From Vigna angularis (lineage: Eukaryota > Streptophyta > Magnoliopsida > Fabales > Fabaceae): a DNA stretch of 64,000 bases. Made by a program: the position numbers and the translations under genes. Within the stretch, counting starts at the first letter, position 1; each line of letters starts with the position of its first letter. The stretch is taken from positions 11,916,501 to 11,980,500 of the forward strand of contig NC_068971.1 in the NCBI RefSeq assembly GCF_016808095.1. Direction: 5' to 3'. Positions 12,990-26,589 of this stretch are shown here, piece after piece. The notes beneath the pieces were generated by a model. The model was given only the letters and a program-made list of their open reading frames with translations. It ran no database searches and had not been told where the DNA came from.

Positions 12990-14380
12990 ACTGGTTTTGA
13001 CAATGGTCACCCATGTTACCCTAACTGACTACTTCAGTTGAAGTTTCTGTACAAAACATGATTTTCTCTCGCGTAATCGTTTACCACGACTGTGTAAACG
13101 ATTACAACAGGGTCTTTTCACCAGTCTGATTCAGCCCTTGCACAACTTGGTCACCCCACTCAAAATGGGTTCTTTCCCACTACTTGGGGTCACATCACAT
13201 CACCAAGCACCATGTACAAATAGTCAAAAACCAACATCTTCCAAACACAAGTGCAAATGTGACTCAAACATACTGGTTTTGACAATAGTCACCCATGTTA
13301 CCCTGACTAACTACTTCAGTTGAAGTTTGTGTACAAAACCTTGTTTTCTCTCGCGTAATCGTTTACCAGGACTGTGTAAACGATTACAACAGGGTGTTTA
13401 ACCAGTCTGATTTAGCCCTTGCACAACTTGGTCCCCCCACTCAAAATAGGTTCTTCCCCACTCCTTGGGGTCACATCACATCACCAAGCACCATCTACAA
13501 AAAGTCAAAGACCAACATCTTCCAAACACAAGTGCAAATGTGACTCAAACATACTGGTTTTGACAATGGTCACCCATGTTACCCTGACTGACTACTTCAG
13601 TTGAAGTTTTTGTTCAAAAAATTGTTTTCTCTCGCGTAATCGTTTACCAGGTATGTGTAAACGATCACAACAGGGTGTTTTGACCAGTCTGATTCAGCCC
13701 TTCCACAACTTGGTCCCCCCACTCAAAATGGGTTCTTCCCCACTCCTTGGGATCACATCACATCACCAAGCACCATGTACAAACAGTCAAAGACCAACAT
13801 CTTCCAAACACAAGTGCAAATCTGACTCAAACATACTGGTTTTGACAATGGTCACCCATGTTACCCTGATTGACTACTTCAGTTGAAGTTTTTGTACAAA
13901 ACCTTGTTTTCTCTCGCGTAATCGTTTACCAGGACTCTGTAAACGATTACAGCAGAGTGTTTTGACCAGTCTGATTCAGCCCTTGCACAACTTGGTCCCC
14001 CCACTCAAAATGGGTTCTTCCCCACTCCTTGGGGTCACATCACATCACCAAGCACCGTCTACAAACAGTCAAAGACCAACATCTTCCAAACACAAGTGCA
14101 AATGTGACTCAAACATACTGGTTTTGACAATGGTCACCCATGTTACCCTGACTGACTACTTTAGTTGAAGTTTCTGTACAAAACCTTATTTTCTCTTGCG
14201 TAATTGTTTACCAGGACTGTGTAAACAATTACAGCAGGGTTTTTTTGGCAGACTAACTTAGACCTTGCCCAACTTTGTTCCCCCACTGAGAATGGGTTCT
14301 TCCCCACTGCTTGGGGTGACATCACATCACCTACTACCCTTTAGGACCACTGAAACACCAACATCTTACAAACGCAGCTG
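12990..14380. repeat. Second 282-bp array, about 4.9 copies
   Basis: The same anchor as in the first array occurs at 13018, 13300, 13581, 13863 and 14145 (periods 282, 281, 282, 282). Units carry the same CCCCACTCCTTGGGGTCACA block and hairpin. This array has its own variants (CCAGTCTGATTCAGCCCTTGC), so the two arrays have expanded separately. Both arrays end in a unit with the variant CATCACCTACTACC followed by a ccactgaaacacc-like stretch, which suggests a shared element boundary. Confidence 0.92.
14200..14232. repeat. Hairpin variant with paired changes in both arms
   Basis: The arms are GTAATTGTTTAC (14200-14211) and GTAAACAATTAC (14221-14232). Other units have C in the left arm and G in the matching right-arm position, so both partners changed and pairing is kept. 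Confidence 0.85.
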
Positions 14381-14585
14381 CAACATATCTTACACAAAAC
14401 TTCAGCAAATACTCAAATCCACAAACCCACAAATCATAATAACAATGCTATTGAAAATAAAAAATATGTGACAAACCAAAAACTCAATTTTTATATTATT
14501 CAACTAAATCCGATACATTACACTTTGTTTTCTTAATCTATTTACAATGATCATTTACTTTCCATTAATCAACTCAATACACATA

Positions 14586-16093
14586 TCACTCATTTTTTAT
14601 TCTAAGCACTACGGTTCCGATGTATGGAGTCCTAAGTGCTCTTCCCTTGTAACGCCTTCGTGATCCAACCCTAACATACGTCTTCAAAGGTTGTTGATTT
14701 GTGTCAATGTCAGTAGGGGATACAAAACCAGTGTTCATGGATGGTTCTGTACGAGGCACACTTTCTCCACCGTGATCTTTATTTTGTCATCTTGCCTTCT
14801 CTTCAGCCAATTGTGCCTCCAAACCTACAACCCTCCTTTTAAGTTCTTCAATTAGAAATTCTTGGTCCTCTAAGGCACGCATAAAAGTTTCTCTTCGATT
14901 TATTTTTTGTATCTTATTTGGTCTTGGTTGGGCATCCTTTCTTGTTGGTGTTGGTTTGTATTCCTTCTTATCCTTGGTTGAAGCACCAACATAAACATCA
15001 TCAACAACCTGAAATTTAACCAAATATTTCAGACTACACAAGTTTTGTCAATATATCAAAACATAACAAAACTTCGGATAACAAACCACATACCAAACAT
15101 GTCTCCATACACCGTTTTACGAACTTGTCTCCAACACTTCTATTCATCCAATGCAATATTTGTGGAAATTTATCAATTGGACCTTCGGGTGGAACAAAAT
15201 GCTCAAAAAACCATACCTAAGAAAAATAAATCATCTTAACTTATTGTAAAAAACTAAAATCAAAAAACAATAAACAAACAATTTACATTTTACATCAACA
15301 AGTAATAATTATCTGCAGCATGTAAACACAACCATCCACGTAAACGTTTGTTGTACTTTTGCCTTTCTTCAAGCCTTCTGAAGCTTTGCACAAACTACGT
15401 AACAAAAAACGATAAACTAGACTACCCCAACAATAACTACCCAAACCACTTAAGTTGTCAACAATATTAAACATTACGGGAAACACTTTTCCGCTACGTT
15501 TTGGAAATAAAATCTCACATATCCCTACCAATAGGTAAAGGCTACAAAAATGAGAACAAGGGATCTTTTTCTTGTGTTTTCGCATTAGAATTTTGTATAT
15601 CGAATTCAAATCCTTTGTTCCTTTACCTATGTATTTCACACATTGAATATTTCCCATTTCCTCCTTTAAGTTAATATTTTCACCATCTATACTCAACCCC
15701 AACCCTAAATAAAAATCATTTTCATTTATATTCAAAACTTTATTTCCAACAAAAAAACCACTACTCGAGTCGTCCCACTTACCCAATAACTCACTCAATA
15801 TATTTCTACCTAGTTTAACATTTACATTCAAATCTAAAAACCAATCAAATGGAGTCTTCGCAATCAATGACCGATGCTCGTCTGTCAAGCGTTCGTTCAA
15901 AGTACATATATACTTTGTCGAAAAAGAGTGACGAACGGTCAACTGCATCAACCAAAATAAAATAAGCACAACTACTAAACCCAATAACCAAAACAAAACG
16001 ATACGAACCCCAAACCTAAACCCAAACCAAAAAACCATGGAACGACAAACCACTTACCTTCGTCGTCGGACAATGCTCACCGGAACTTGCCAT
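14586..16093 (-). pseudogene. Plant mobile domain gene, copy A, without a Ulp1 domain
   Basis: A short first exon from ATG 16093 to 16058 ends at a GTAAGT donor. The second exon (15942-15313) encodes KYICTLNERL, TPFDWFLDL, the SGFFVGN region and ends VYMLQ, like copy B. Its donor reads AT instead of GT (15312-15311), which should block normal splicing. Exon 15216 to about 15083 begins VWFFEHF and ends near GDKFVKR. The last part (about 15009-14586) encodes a Lys-rich stretch and a coiled coil (EELKRRVVGLEAQ), then TGA near 14788, and resumes with QNKDHGGES to RRRYKGRALRTPY and a stop at 14586. The peptidase part expected after RTPY is missing; the 282-bp array starts about 200 bp further on. 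Related to copy B but clearly diverged. Confidence 0.68.
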
Positions 16094-16516
16094 TGCGCAC
16101 TATAACATCTACCAAAAACACCACCTTTACGAAAATGGAGGGAGACAACACGACGCACAGAGAACCATCACAGAGAAAGCAAAATGAAGAGGCAGGGAAA
16201 CAAGACCTTCATTTCCAACGAAACAGACAGGGGTATTTTGGGATTCTCACTTAAAACAAAACTTACGTACTTCCATTAAAACGGTTTTTAAAAAAAAAAT
16301 TTAAATTAAATCTATAAACATTCGACACGTGGCTTGTCAAAAAAGTGTGCAAAATTCGTTGTTAAAATAACGCGATCCTATTTATTATATTATGGTTTGT
16401 TATAGAGCATGTTCGGAAAACTAACAATTTTTTGTTTTTTGTTTTAATATGTGTTCTTAAAAGATACAGATGGCTTTAACGAGATTGGGAAACAGCAACG
16501 CAACAACTCAAAGTAC

Positions 16517-18384
<1,868 letters not shown>

Positions 18385-19816
18385 CATGATAGAGGACTAT
18401 CTTTATATCCTATGGTAGAAGAACATGAGGAAGAGTAATTGCGATCCAAAGGACCTATGACAAGGTCAAGGAGCAAACACTTGGAAGAACAAATCTATTT
18501 GGAGCTTATAATGCTCTATAAAGATTGAAATTCAAGGGACATGAAGATCATGACTTGGAGAACAATTATATAATAGTTTAGGCAATTAAAAGTATTTGTA
18601 ATTTTCTTTTAATTATAAACAAATAGTTTATATTTTAAAATTTTCTAGTTATTTTTGAACCTAATGTATTTGGTGGCTTAAACTTTTGTGCCTATATATA
18701 AAGGCATCAAATGCATATGTAAACACTTTTGAATCATATTATATGCAATTGCATTCTTTGAAAGAGGATTTCCTTTATTCTTGGATTAGAACTCTGATTC
18801 TTATCAAAGATTAATATCTTTGTGACAAATCTTCACTTGCCTTGACAATATGCTAGATTGTGACATCTTCATCCCTATCTTATTATGCATTCTTCTCTGA
18901 TTTATTTTTGTTATTCCTCTTGAGGATTCAAATTCAGAAGCGATAGTACTCATTCGTGGACAAGATTGTATCATTTGATATCTATAGCAAGGTTTTGGTT
19001 TGACACTTTTATCTTATTTTCTATCATATTAAAAAAACAAAAAAAAATTCTTGAATGTTTATGTTCTATGCTTTGTTTTAAAATTTTGTTTGGTTTGTTG
19101 TTCTTAGAATTTTATAAGGAGTAAAACCTCTAATATTTTATCCAATTCCGTTGAGCTTTTAATTTTTTGTGTTATTTGTTTTCTAGCTTCGTTTAAATTG
19201 TGCGCTTCTACATTTGATCTGTGGAAATTATGTGTTTTTGTGTTAATTATAGTCCTAATTAACTATTTACCTTGATCTTGCATGAGTTTTGATGTTAAAG
19301 GACAATCTGGTCAATTTTCTTTGTTTGTGTGCGAACTACAAAATTGAAACAAAAATAGTGGATCCAAGTCCAAAGGAAACTAATATATTGAAAGAAAAGA
19401 AAAGGAAAAGGAAAAAAATAGGATATAAGAGTAAAAAAAAATAGAGTTCCACACATTGTTGCACTATTATTTATAATTGTTAATCTATTAAATTATGTTC
19501 AGTCTTTTTTTAAAATCTCTGCATTGTCTCATTTAACTCTTTTTTGTAGTTTTTTTTTTATTGTTTTATGCCTTTCAAAATTTCTAGAAGTTTTGTCTAA
19601 GAGTTTTGTATTTTCTTTGACCTATTGAGTCAAGATTTAGATCTTGCAACGTTTTTCACATTATTTATTCACTTTTTGCTTAAGCTATTGGAGTTCTCTA
19701 CTAAAAAATTAAGGGGAATTAAGTGGTAGAGGTAAGAGAGTATACCCAAGAAAAGGCTTCTAAGTGTGATATACGAGTGAAATTTGAGTGAAACACTTAG
19801 AAGAATGGTGAGGTCC

Positions 19817-19863
<47 letters not shown>

Positions 19864-20120
19864 AACATTTTCTTGCAAGACATGACTTCTTCTCAAAATA
19901 ATAACCCTCCATCACCTAAGACTACGACAATTATGATTGAACTTAAGCATCTGAACTTACAAATTACTCAAATGCAACAACACACTCAAATGTAGTTTGA
20001 AAGGCTTTAAAAGTCTAACGAAGATGTGAGTGTGAGATTGGAGGAAATGGAGAGAAGGAGAAAGAGACATGATGATTGAGACCATTATTCTCATAATGAT
20101 GACGAGGAACATGTTTTTAA
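18385..20120 (+). mobile_element. Left arm of a large inverted duplication of a retroelement 5' region
   Basis: This arm matches, in reverse orientation, 20125-21955. In order it contains a GPMTRSR-like tail, an LTR-like stretch with TATATATAAAGG (about 18695), a primer-site-like TTTGATATCTATAGC (about 18977; the other arm has the better TTGGTATCTAGAGC), a leader, and a gag start at 19882. The two arms differ by many substitutions and small indels, including a TA expansion at 19819-19860 in this arm and a CA tract at about 20464 in the other. The similarity to the initiator-Met primer site TGGTATCAGAGC is partial. Which retroelement lineage this is remains unclear. Confidence 0.7.
19882..20110 (+). 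pseudogene. Start of a retroelement gag gene, decayed
   Basis: From ATG 19882 the frame reads MTSSQNNNPPSPKTTTI, then a helical QITQMQQHTQ segment, a TAG where Gln would be expected, and an Arg/Glu-rich helix (EEMERRRKRHDD). The matching start in the other arm is inverted (about 20452 leftwards). Nothing downstream survives because the inversion axis follows. Confidence 0.5.
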
Positions 20121-20124
20121 TTTG

Positions 20125-21955
20125 TGGCTTCATTCTTTATGCAAATTCTTAAAAAAAAAGCAACTTTTAATTTGTGTCTTCAGTTCTTTATGCAAATTCC
20201 TAACAAAAGTAGCTTTAGCAAACATGCTCCTCTTCATCATTATAAGAATAATGGTCTCAACATTGTGTCTCCTTCTCCTTCTCTTCACTCTCTTCAATCC
20301 CATAGTTACATCTTTATTAGATTTTTCGAACCTTTCAAACTTCAATTAAGTGTGTTGTTGTATTTGAGTCATTTGTAAGTTGACCTTTTCAAGTTCAACC
20401 ACAATTGTCGTAGTCTTAAGTGATGGAGGATCACTATTTTCAGAAGAAGTCATGTATGTATGTACACACACACACACACAAAAACATACACACATAAATG
20501 ACCTCACCACTTTTTTAAGTGTTTCACTCAAACCTCACTCGTATATCACACTTAGAGGTTTTTTCTTGGATGTACATTTTTACCTTTTGTCACTCCATTT
20601 TCCTTTAGTGCTTGGTAGATAACTCCAATAGCTTAAGCATATAGCAAACAATGAGAAAAACTGTTGCGAGATATAAATATTGACTCAAGAGATCAAAGAA
20701 AATATAAAACTCTAGACAAAACTTCAAGCAATTTTAAAAGACTTAAAAAATAAAAATAAAGATAATAGGACTACCAAAAAGAGTTAAATAAAACAATACG
20801 GAGACTCTAAAAAAAGACTGAATATAATTTAATAAATTAACAATCATAAGAAATACCGCAACATAATAATTGTATTGAACTCTATAATTTTTATTTCATT
20901 TTTTTTACTCTTGGATCCTTTCTCTATTTCTTTTCTTTCAATATATATTTGTTTCCCTTTGACTTGGATTCACTATTTTTTTTTTCAATTTTGCAATTCA
21001 ACTCACAAACAAAGAAAACCAAAGAGATTATTCTTCAACACCAAAACTCATGCAAGATCAAGGTAAACAATTAATTGAGACTATAATTAACAAAAAAACA
21101 CAAATAGATAATTTTCACAAATCAAACATAGAAATGCACAATTTAAACAAAGAACACAAAAGATAAAAAAAATCAACGAAATTGGATAAAATATTATCGG
21201 TTTTACTCCTGATAAAATTCTAAGAATAAAAACCAAAAAAAAAATTCAAAACAAAGCATAGAACACAAACAAGAATGTTTTTGATTTTTTTTAATATGAC
21301 AGAAAAATAAGATAAAATAGGATATTCAAACCATTGCTCTAGATACCAACTGACACAATAATGTCTAGGAAATAGCACAATCATTTTTTCATTTGAATCC
21401 TCAAGATGCACAACAAAAATAAATCACAAAAAAATACGAAATAAGACATGAATATGGGTGTCACAATCTAGTATATTGATAAGTGAAAATTCGCTACAAA
21501 AATGTTATTTTTTTAAAAGAACAAGAGTTTTAATCCAAGAACTAAGAGAATCCTCTCTCAAATAATGAAATTTCATATAATATGATTCAAAAGTGTTTAT
21601 ATATGTATTTGGTGCCTCTATATATTGGTACAAATGTTTAAGCTACCTCAGAACCCTAAAAGAAATCCCAAAGACATTAGGTCCAAAAATAACTTAAAAT
21701 TTTAAAAACAGAAACGAATTGTTTGTAATTAATAGAAAATTACAAATTGTTTTTATTGCCTAAACTATTATATAATTTCTCTCCAAGCCATGATATTCAT
21801 GTCACTTGAATTTCAATCTTCATGGAGCATCATGAGCCTCGAGGAGATTCATTCTTCCAAAGGTTTTTTCTTTGACCTTGTCATAGGTCCTTTGAATTGC
21901 AATCACTATTTCTCAAATTCTTCTTCTATAAGATCAAGGGATAGTCCTTTATAAC
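20125..21955 (-). mobile_element. Right arm of the inverted duplication
   Basis: The reverse complement repeats the order seen in the left arm: tail, LTR-like region, primer-site-like TTGGTATCTAGAGC (about 21340), leader and gag start. The arms meet near 20120-20150, where both carry a TTTTAATTTGTG(T/G)CTTCA phrase and a TTTATGCAAATTC phrase in direct orientation, so the junction is not a simple mirror. On its outer side the arm continues into a degenerate Copia integrase (21985-22560) in the same minus orientation. Confidence 0.7.
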
Positions 21956-21984
21956 AACATATAGTCAAATTCATAGTATTCAAT

Positions 21985-22560
21985 ACCATTAAAGATGCAA
22001 TGCTTTATCTTTGCATTTGACTTGAATTTTTCAACTTTTAGAACATGAACAAATGCCTTAAAACTGAAGATATACAAATGATTGTTGATAACATTATTTT
22101 CAAACCAAACTTTAATAGGCACCTAATTATTCAATACAACTATAGGACAAAGATTAATAACATGCATAATGCCTTTTCATAAAATTGCTTTGGCAACTTC
22201 GTTTCAAAAAGCATATACATAACTCTTTTAACTAAAATTTTGTTCATCTTTTGTGTTTAACTATTCAATTAAAGAGTTATTGGAAATAATCATCAAAGTG
22301 TTCATGGTACTCTCTAACATTATTAATACAAATGCATTAAAGCTTATTGTCTTGTTGACTCTCAACCAAAGCATAAAATCCTTCAAAACTTTTTAAGTAA
22401 TTAATCCTCTTTCTAATGCATAGACCCATAGCTTTCTATAATAGTCATCAATAAAAGTAATAAAGTAAAGTGTATCAAAAAAAAATATACATTTAATGGG
22501 CCACAAACATCATAATGCACTTATTCAAACAACTATAACTGTTTTTAGAGAAAATAATTC
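21985..22560 (-). pseudogene. Degenerate Copia integrase fragment
   Basis: On the minus strand the block reads VHYDVCGPLNV, then YFITFIDDYYRKLWVYAL, and further on ERVMYMLFETKLPKQF, with several stops and frame changes. This is the standard order in Copia integrase: DVCGP, the FIDDYSR core, and the ERxRxML...LPK segment. It lacks an intact catalytic core, so it is long dead. Confidence 0.75.
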
Positions 22561-22608
22561 TTAAATGATTTTCCAGTTTGTTTACCAAGCAATGAAAATA
22601 TTTAGAGA

Positions 22609-23966
22609 GTTGCTCCCTCCACCACCACCAACCGCTCCCTGCACCTCCCCATACCTTATTTGCCCTTCTATAAAACGGATGTCAATATCTGTTTCACCTT
22701 CAACGGATGTTGACATGCGTAACATCCATTTACATATTTTATATTTTATTTTATTATTTTTATTTAAAAAAAAACTTCAACCTTCAATGTTATTATTTAA
22801 AAAATAATAACATCCATTTATTATTTTTATTTAAAAAAACATATTTTATATTTCAGTTTAATAGATTTTTAAAAAAAAATTTATTTATTATTTAAATAAT
22901 AATATATAAATTAAAATAATAATAATTATTTTATTAAATAAAATAAAATTAATTTATAAAAAATTAAATAATAATTTTTAAAAAATTGAATAATATTTAT
23001 ATATTAATTTAAAATATAAAAAATTAAAAAACTAAAAACTAAAAAACAAAAAAAGGCAACGGATGTCGCCACATCCGTTAACGGATGTGGCACATCCCTT
23101 TTAATATATTTATAACAAATTTTTTAATTATTATTTAAATAATAATACATAAATTAAAATTAATAATAATTATTTTATTAAATAAAATAAAATTAATTTA
23201 TAAATAATTAAGTAATAATTTTAAAATAATTAAATTATATTTATATATTAATTTAAAACAAAAAAATAAAAAAATTAAACTAAAAAACAAAAAAAGCAAC
23301 GGATGTCGCCACATGTGTTCCAGATGTGGCACATCCGTTTTAATATATTTATAATAAATTTTTTAATTATTATTTAAATAATAATACATAAATTAAAATT
23401 AATAATTATTATTTTATTAAATAAAATAAAATTAATTTATAAATAATTAAGTAATAATTTTAAAATAATTAAATTATATTCATATATTAATTTAAAACAA
23501 AAAAATAAAAAAACTAAACTAAAAAACAAAAAAAGCAACAGATGTCGCCACATCTGTTACGGATGTAGCACATCCGTTTTAATATATTTATAATAAATTT
23601 TTTAATTATTATTTAAATAATAATACATAAATTAAAATTAATAATAATTATTTTATTAAATAAAATAAAATTAATTTATAAATAATTAAGTAATAATTTT
23701 AAAATAATTAAATAATATTTATATATTAATTTAAAACAAAAAAAAATAAAAAACTAAAAAGTAAAAAACAAAAAAAGACAACGGATGTTGTCACATCCGT
23801 TAACAGATGTGGCACGTTCGTGGAAGAATTTTTTCTTCAACGAAAGTTGACATCAGTTGAAGAAAAGAGGTGGGGGTGTAGGATATTTTAAAATATAAGG
23901 ATAGTTTTGGAATTTTAAAAAAATGTGATGGTGCAGGGAGCAAAGTGGGATGGTGTAGGGAGTAAC
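22609..23966. mobile_element. Non-autonomous inverted-repeat element, copy 1
   Basis: The left end (GTTGCTCCCTCCACC...) matches the reverse complement of the right end (GTTACTCCCTACACC...) over about 60 bp with mismatches and indels. The right end also has CTCCCTGCACCATCACA, matched by CTCCCTGCACC on the left. The interior is very AT-rich and made mostly of roughly 240-bp repeats. No coding capacity was seen. A second family member is at 31019-31933. A clean target duplication could not be confirmed. Confidence 0.75.
22870..23830. repeat. Four roughly 240-bp repeats with palindromic cores
   Basis: The CAACGGATGTCGCCACAT core recurs at 23057, 23297, 23536 and 23779 (240, 239, 243 bp), alternating with about 200 bp of A/T-only sequence. 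The first core contains a perfect 24-bp palindrome at 23068-23091, centred on GTTAAC. The other cores are imperfect versions. Confidence 0.9.
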
Positions 23967-25015
23967 CATTTATTCAATTTTCACTTTTCTATCTCAAAAG
24001 CCCATTATTTTTAACTAAGCACATCATTTTTAGCTAAACAAATTCCTTTTTCACTTATATTACCAAACTTTCAGTGTCACAAAGATACCTTCGTATACAT
24101 AACATCCAGACTCTCCTTATCAATCAATTGGTTGATATAGATTAATTATTTTTAGTTACTAAAATTAACCATTATTTAAGTATTTTATTGTAGTCTAAAC
24201 TAAATAAGACAAAATAAGTTTTATTAGTTATAATTTTTAAAATGCAATTGAAAAATTAACCACACGAAGACTAGTATTCATATTATCTTATTTGAACGTA
24301 TGGTAGTTAATTGTACATCATAATTCTATTTTTCTTCTTTGTAAATAGATGAAAAAGATAAAATTCTAAATAAAAATATTAAAATTCTCATAATAAACTA
24401 TGAAAAGTCTTTATGTCAAGTTAATATGTAAATAAACTTCACGTCAAAATATTGAATATTGTCCTTTATGTGAATATTATTAACACTCATGCATAGAGTG
24501 CCTTGCTCTTACAGGTAGAAAAAAAATAGAGTTACTTTCTTGGAAGGACTTTATATTTACTTGCTACATTTTTTTTTTTTAATTCTGATCTCTACTCAGT
24601 TATTTCTTCGTTTAAAAGGAAATAGTTGTAGCAAAATCTATATAACACTTGTTTCTTATAGCAATAATATACTAGTTTCTTTATAAACATTTCTAACAGA
24701 GAAAATAAAAAAATTAAATTAATTTCTTCATAATATAAAATTAGTTTATGAATAAGATAATTTTTATAAATTTTTTATATTCTTTAAAAATTTAACTTTA
24801 GCTTTTACATAAATTAACTTTTACATATTGTTTCTAACTTTAAAATTATGCAATAAGCTGCTTATATTATTTTTAAATAATATATTCAATAGATGAAACT
24901 TATATCTTACTCTTAAAATAATAATTGTAATGTTCAACTGTTTAAACCTACGATCTTTTAATCATTGCTTTATTGTTACACTTTTTAGATTATTGATTTA
25001 ATTTATTATTGTTTT
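23967..25015. other. AT-rich DNA without a recognisable gene
   Basis: No coding region, repeat array or element terminus was seen between the inverted-repeat element and the Tat-type element. Confidence 0.5.
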
Positions 25016-25414
25016 TGTACCAATGACCGAACGATCAACAAAGAAAACAAATTGACCGGACGACCAACAAATAAGTGTAAATGATTAATATTAAGGAGAT
25101 TAAGGTAAATCACGTTTAAGGGTACTGAACCAAGATTGGACCGAGATTAAAATATCGTTAATCCTAGGTCCATGCTCAAAAACTATAAATATAAGTCAAA
25201 GGTAACAGGTAGGTAGAAGCAATTACTGTGCATTTATTACAGTCATTGTCGTATTCAATAACCGGACGGTTCAATTACTGACTTTGGCATCGGAGTATCT
25301 TTAACAGGTACACCCTGACCGGACTAGCGGACAAGAGACTCAAGGAGCGAAACCGGACGGCGAAGAAGGACAAATTGTGAAGGTATTTAGTGACTCAGCC
25401 CCATAACCGAAACA
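25016..25414 (+). repeat. 5' LTR of the Tat-type element
   Basis: Runs from TGTACCAATG to CCGAAACA. It has a TATA box in ACTATAAATATAAG near 25182 and ACCGGACG/ACCGAACG motifs. Aligns with 30082-30480 at equal length (399 bp). Confidence 0.85.
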
Positions 25415-25417
25415 TTT

Positions 25418-25434
25418 TGGCGCCCACCGTGAGG
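25418..25434 (+). promoter_or_regulatory. Primer binding site candidate
   Basis: TGGCGCCCACCGTGAGG begins 3 nt after the LTR end. TGGCGCCCACCGTG at this position is typical of plant Ty3/gypsy elements; I did not assign the tRNA. Confidence 0.65.
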
Positions 25435-25439
25435 CCGAG

Positions 25440-26487
25440 CTACTTGATAAACCCAATGGTGACCACGAGGAACATGAGCGTTGACGACCTAGTTGAGATG
25501 ATCCGGATACTACTGGCCATCCATGGAGGAAGACACCAAGACATTCGTTCATAAATGCATCAGCTGTAAAGCCCACGCCAATATCACACATGCGCCTCCA
25601 CACGCCCTGCAAACAATGGTGTCGCCCTGGCCATTCGCTCAGTGGGGAATGGACATTGTCAGCCCGTTCCCCACAGGCCAAGCACAAAAGAAGTTTATCC
25701 TCGTTGCAATTGATTACTTTACCAAGTGGGTGGAGGCTGAAGCCTTGGCAACCATAACGGCGTCACAAGTACAGAAGTTCTGCTGGAAACTGATATGTCA
25801 ATTCGGTCTTCCCCGCACGATCGTCACAGACAATGGACGACAGTTCATTGATAAAAAATTAGGCGAGTTTTACAAAGGCTTGGGAATCAAACACGTGACC
25901 AGTTCTGTGGAGCACCCTCAGACGAACGGTCAAGTGAAGCCCATGAACAAGACAATAGTGGCCGAGTTGAAGAAACGTCTAGGCGAAAAGAAGGGACCAT
26001 GGGTCGACGAGCTCCAAGAAGTCCTGTGGGCTTATAGATGCACCCCACATGGAACAACCGGAGAGACGCCCTTTAACTTTACGTATGGTACTGATGCCAT
26101 GTTGTCAGTCGAGTTAGGGAAGCCATCTCTACGGCGTTGGATGGAGGATATTCATTTGAATGACGGGGAGTTAAGGGTGGAACTCGATACCCTGGAAGAG
26201 CGCAAAGGTCGGGCGGCGCTAGGGGCAGAAGCATGCAAGCAGATGGTAGAAAGAAAATACAACTCCAAGGTTCGACCTAGAAGCTTCCAAGAGGGTGACC
26301 TGGTATGAAGGAAAACCGGTGACGCGCGGCGAACGGCTTCCCACGGCAAGCTCGCTGCTAAATGGAAAGGGCCTTTTCGAATTTCAGCGGCCTTGGGTAA
26401 CGGGGCGTATAAGCTCACGCATCCGGACGGACGCCAGATCCCGAATACGTGGAATGTTACTCATCTGAAATTTTATTTTAGTTAAAT
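25440..26487 (+). pseudogene. gag-start/integrase fusion remnant, end of pol
   Basis: A gag-like start (about 25456, MVTTRNMSVDDLVEM) runs straight into integrase at GYYWPSMEED (about 25503), so everything between was deleted. The integrase is open from 25523 to 26308: CISC of the zinc finger, MDIVSPF with the first Asp, TDNGRQF with the second, and HPQTNGQ. The catalytic Glu expected after NGQ-V is Lys (AAG at 25937-25939). At 26306-26308 TGA replaces the Trp codon of the usual DLVWRKT motif; the frame then continues RKTGDARRTASHGKLAAKW to KFYFS and TAA at 26487. Both changes fit single G-to-A transitions. The ending THLKFYFS is characteristic of Tat-lineage pol. Non-functional. Confidence 0.85.
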
Positions 26488-26589
26488 GATCAAATATTGT
26501 ACTCTTCTTTTCAATGATTAATACAATGTTTAAGGCCCTTGTCCCCGATCAAATTTTTGCAATATTGCCAATGAAAAACAAATGAAGGA

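Noticed and set aside
8261..16372. A single element bounded by GCGTTATTTT inverted ends
   Set aside because: The 10-bp match is short, the flanking TA-rich bases do not give a clean target duplication, and the interior contains unrelated pieces.
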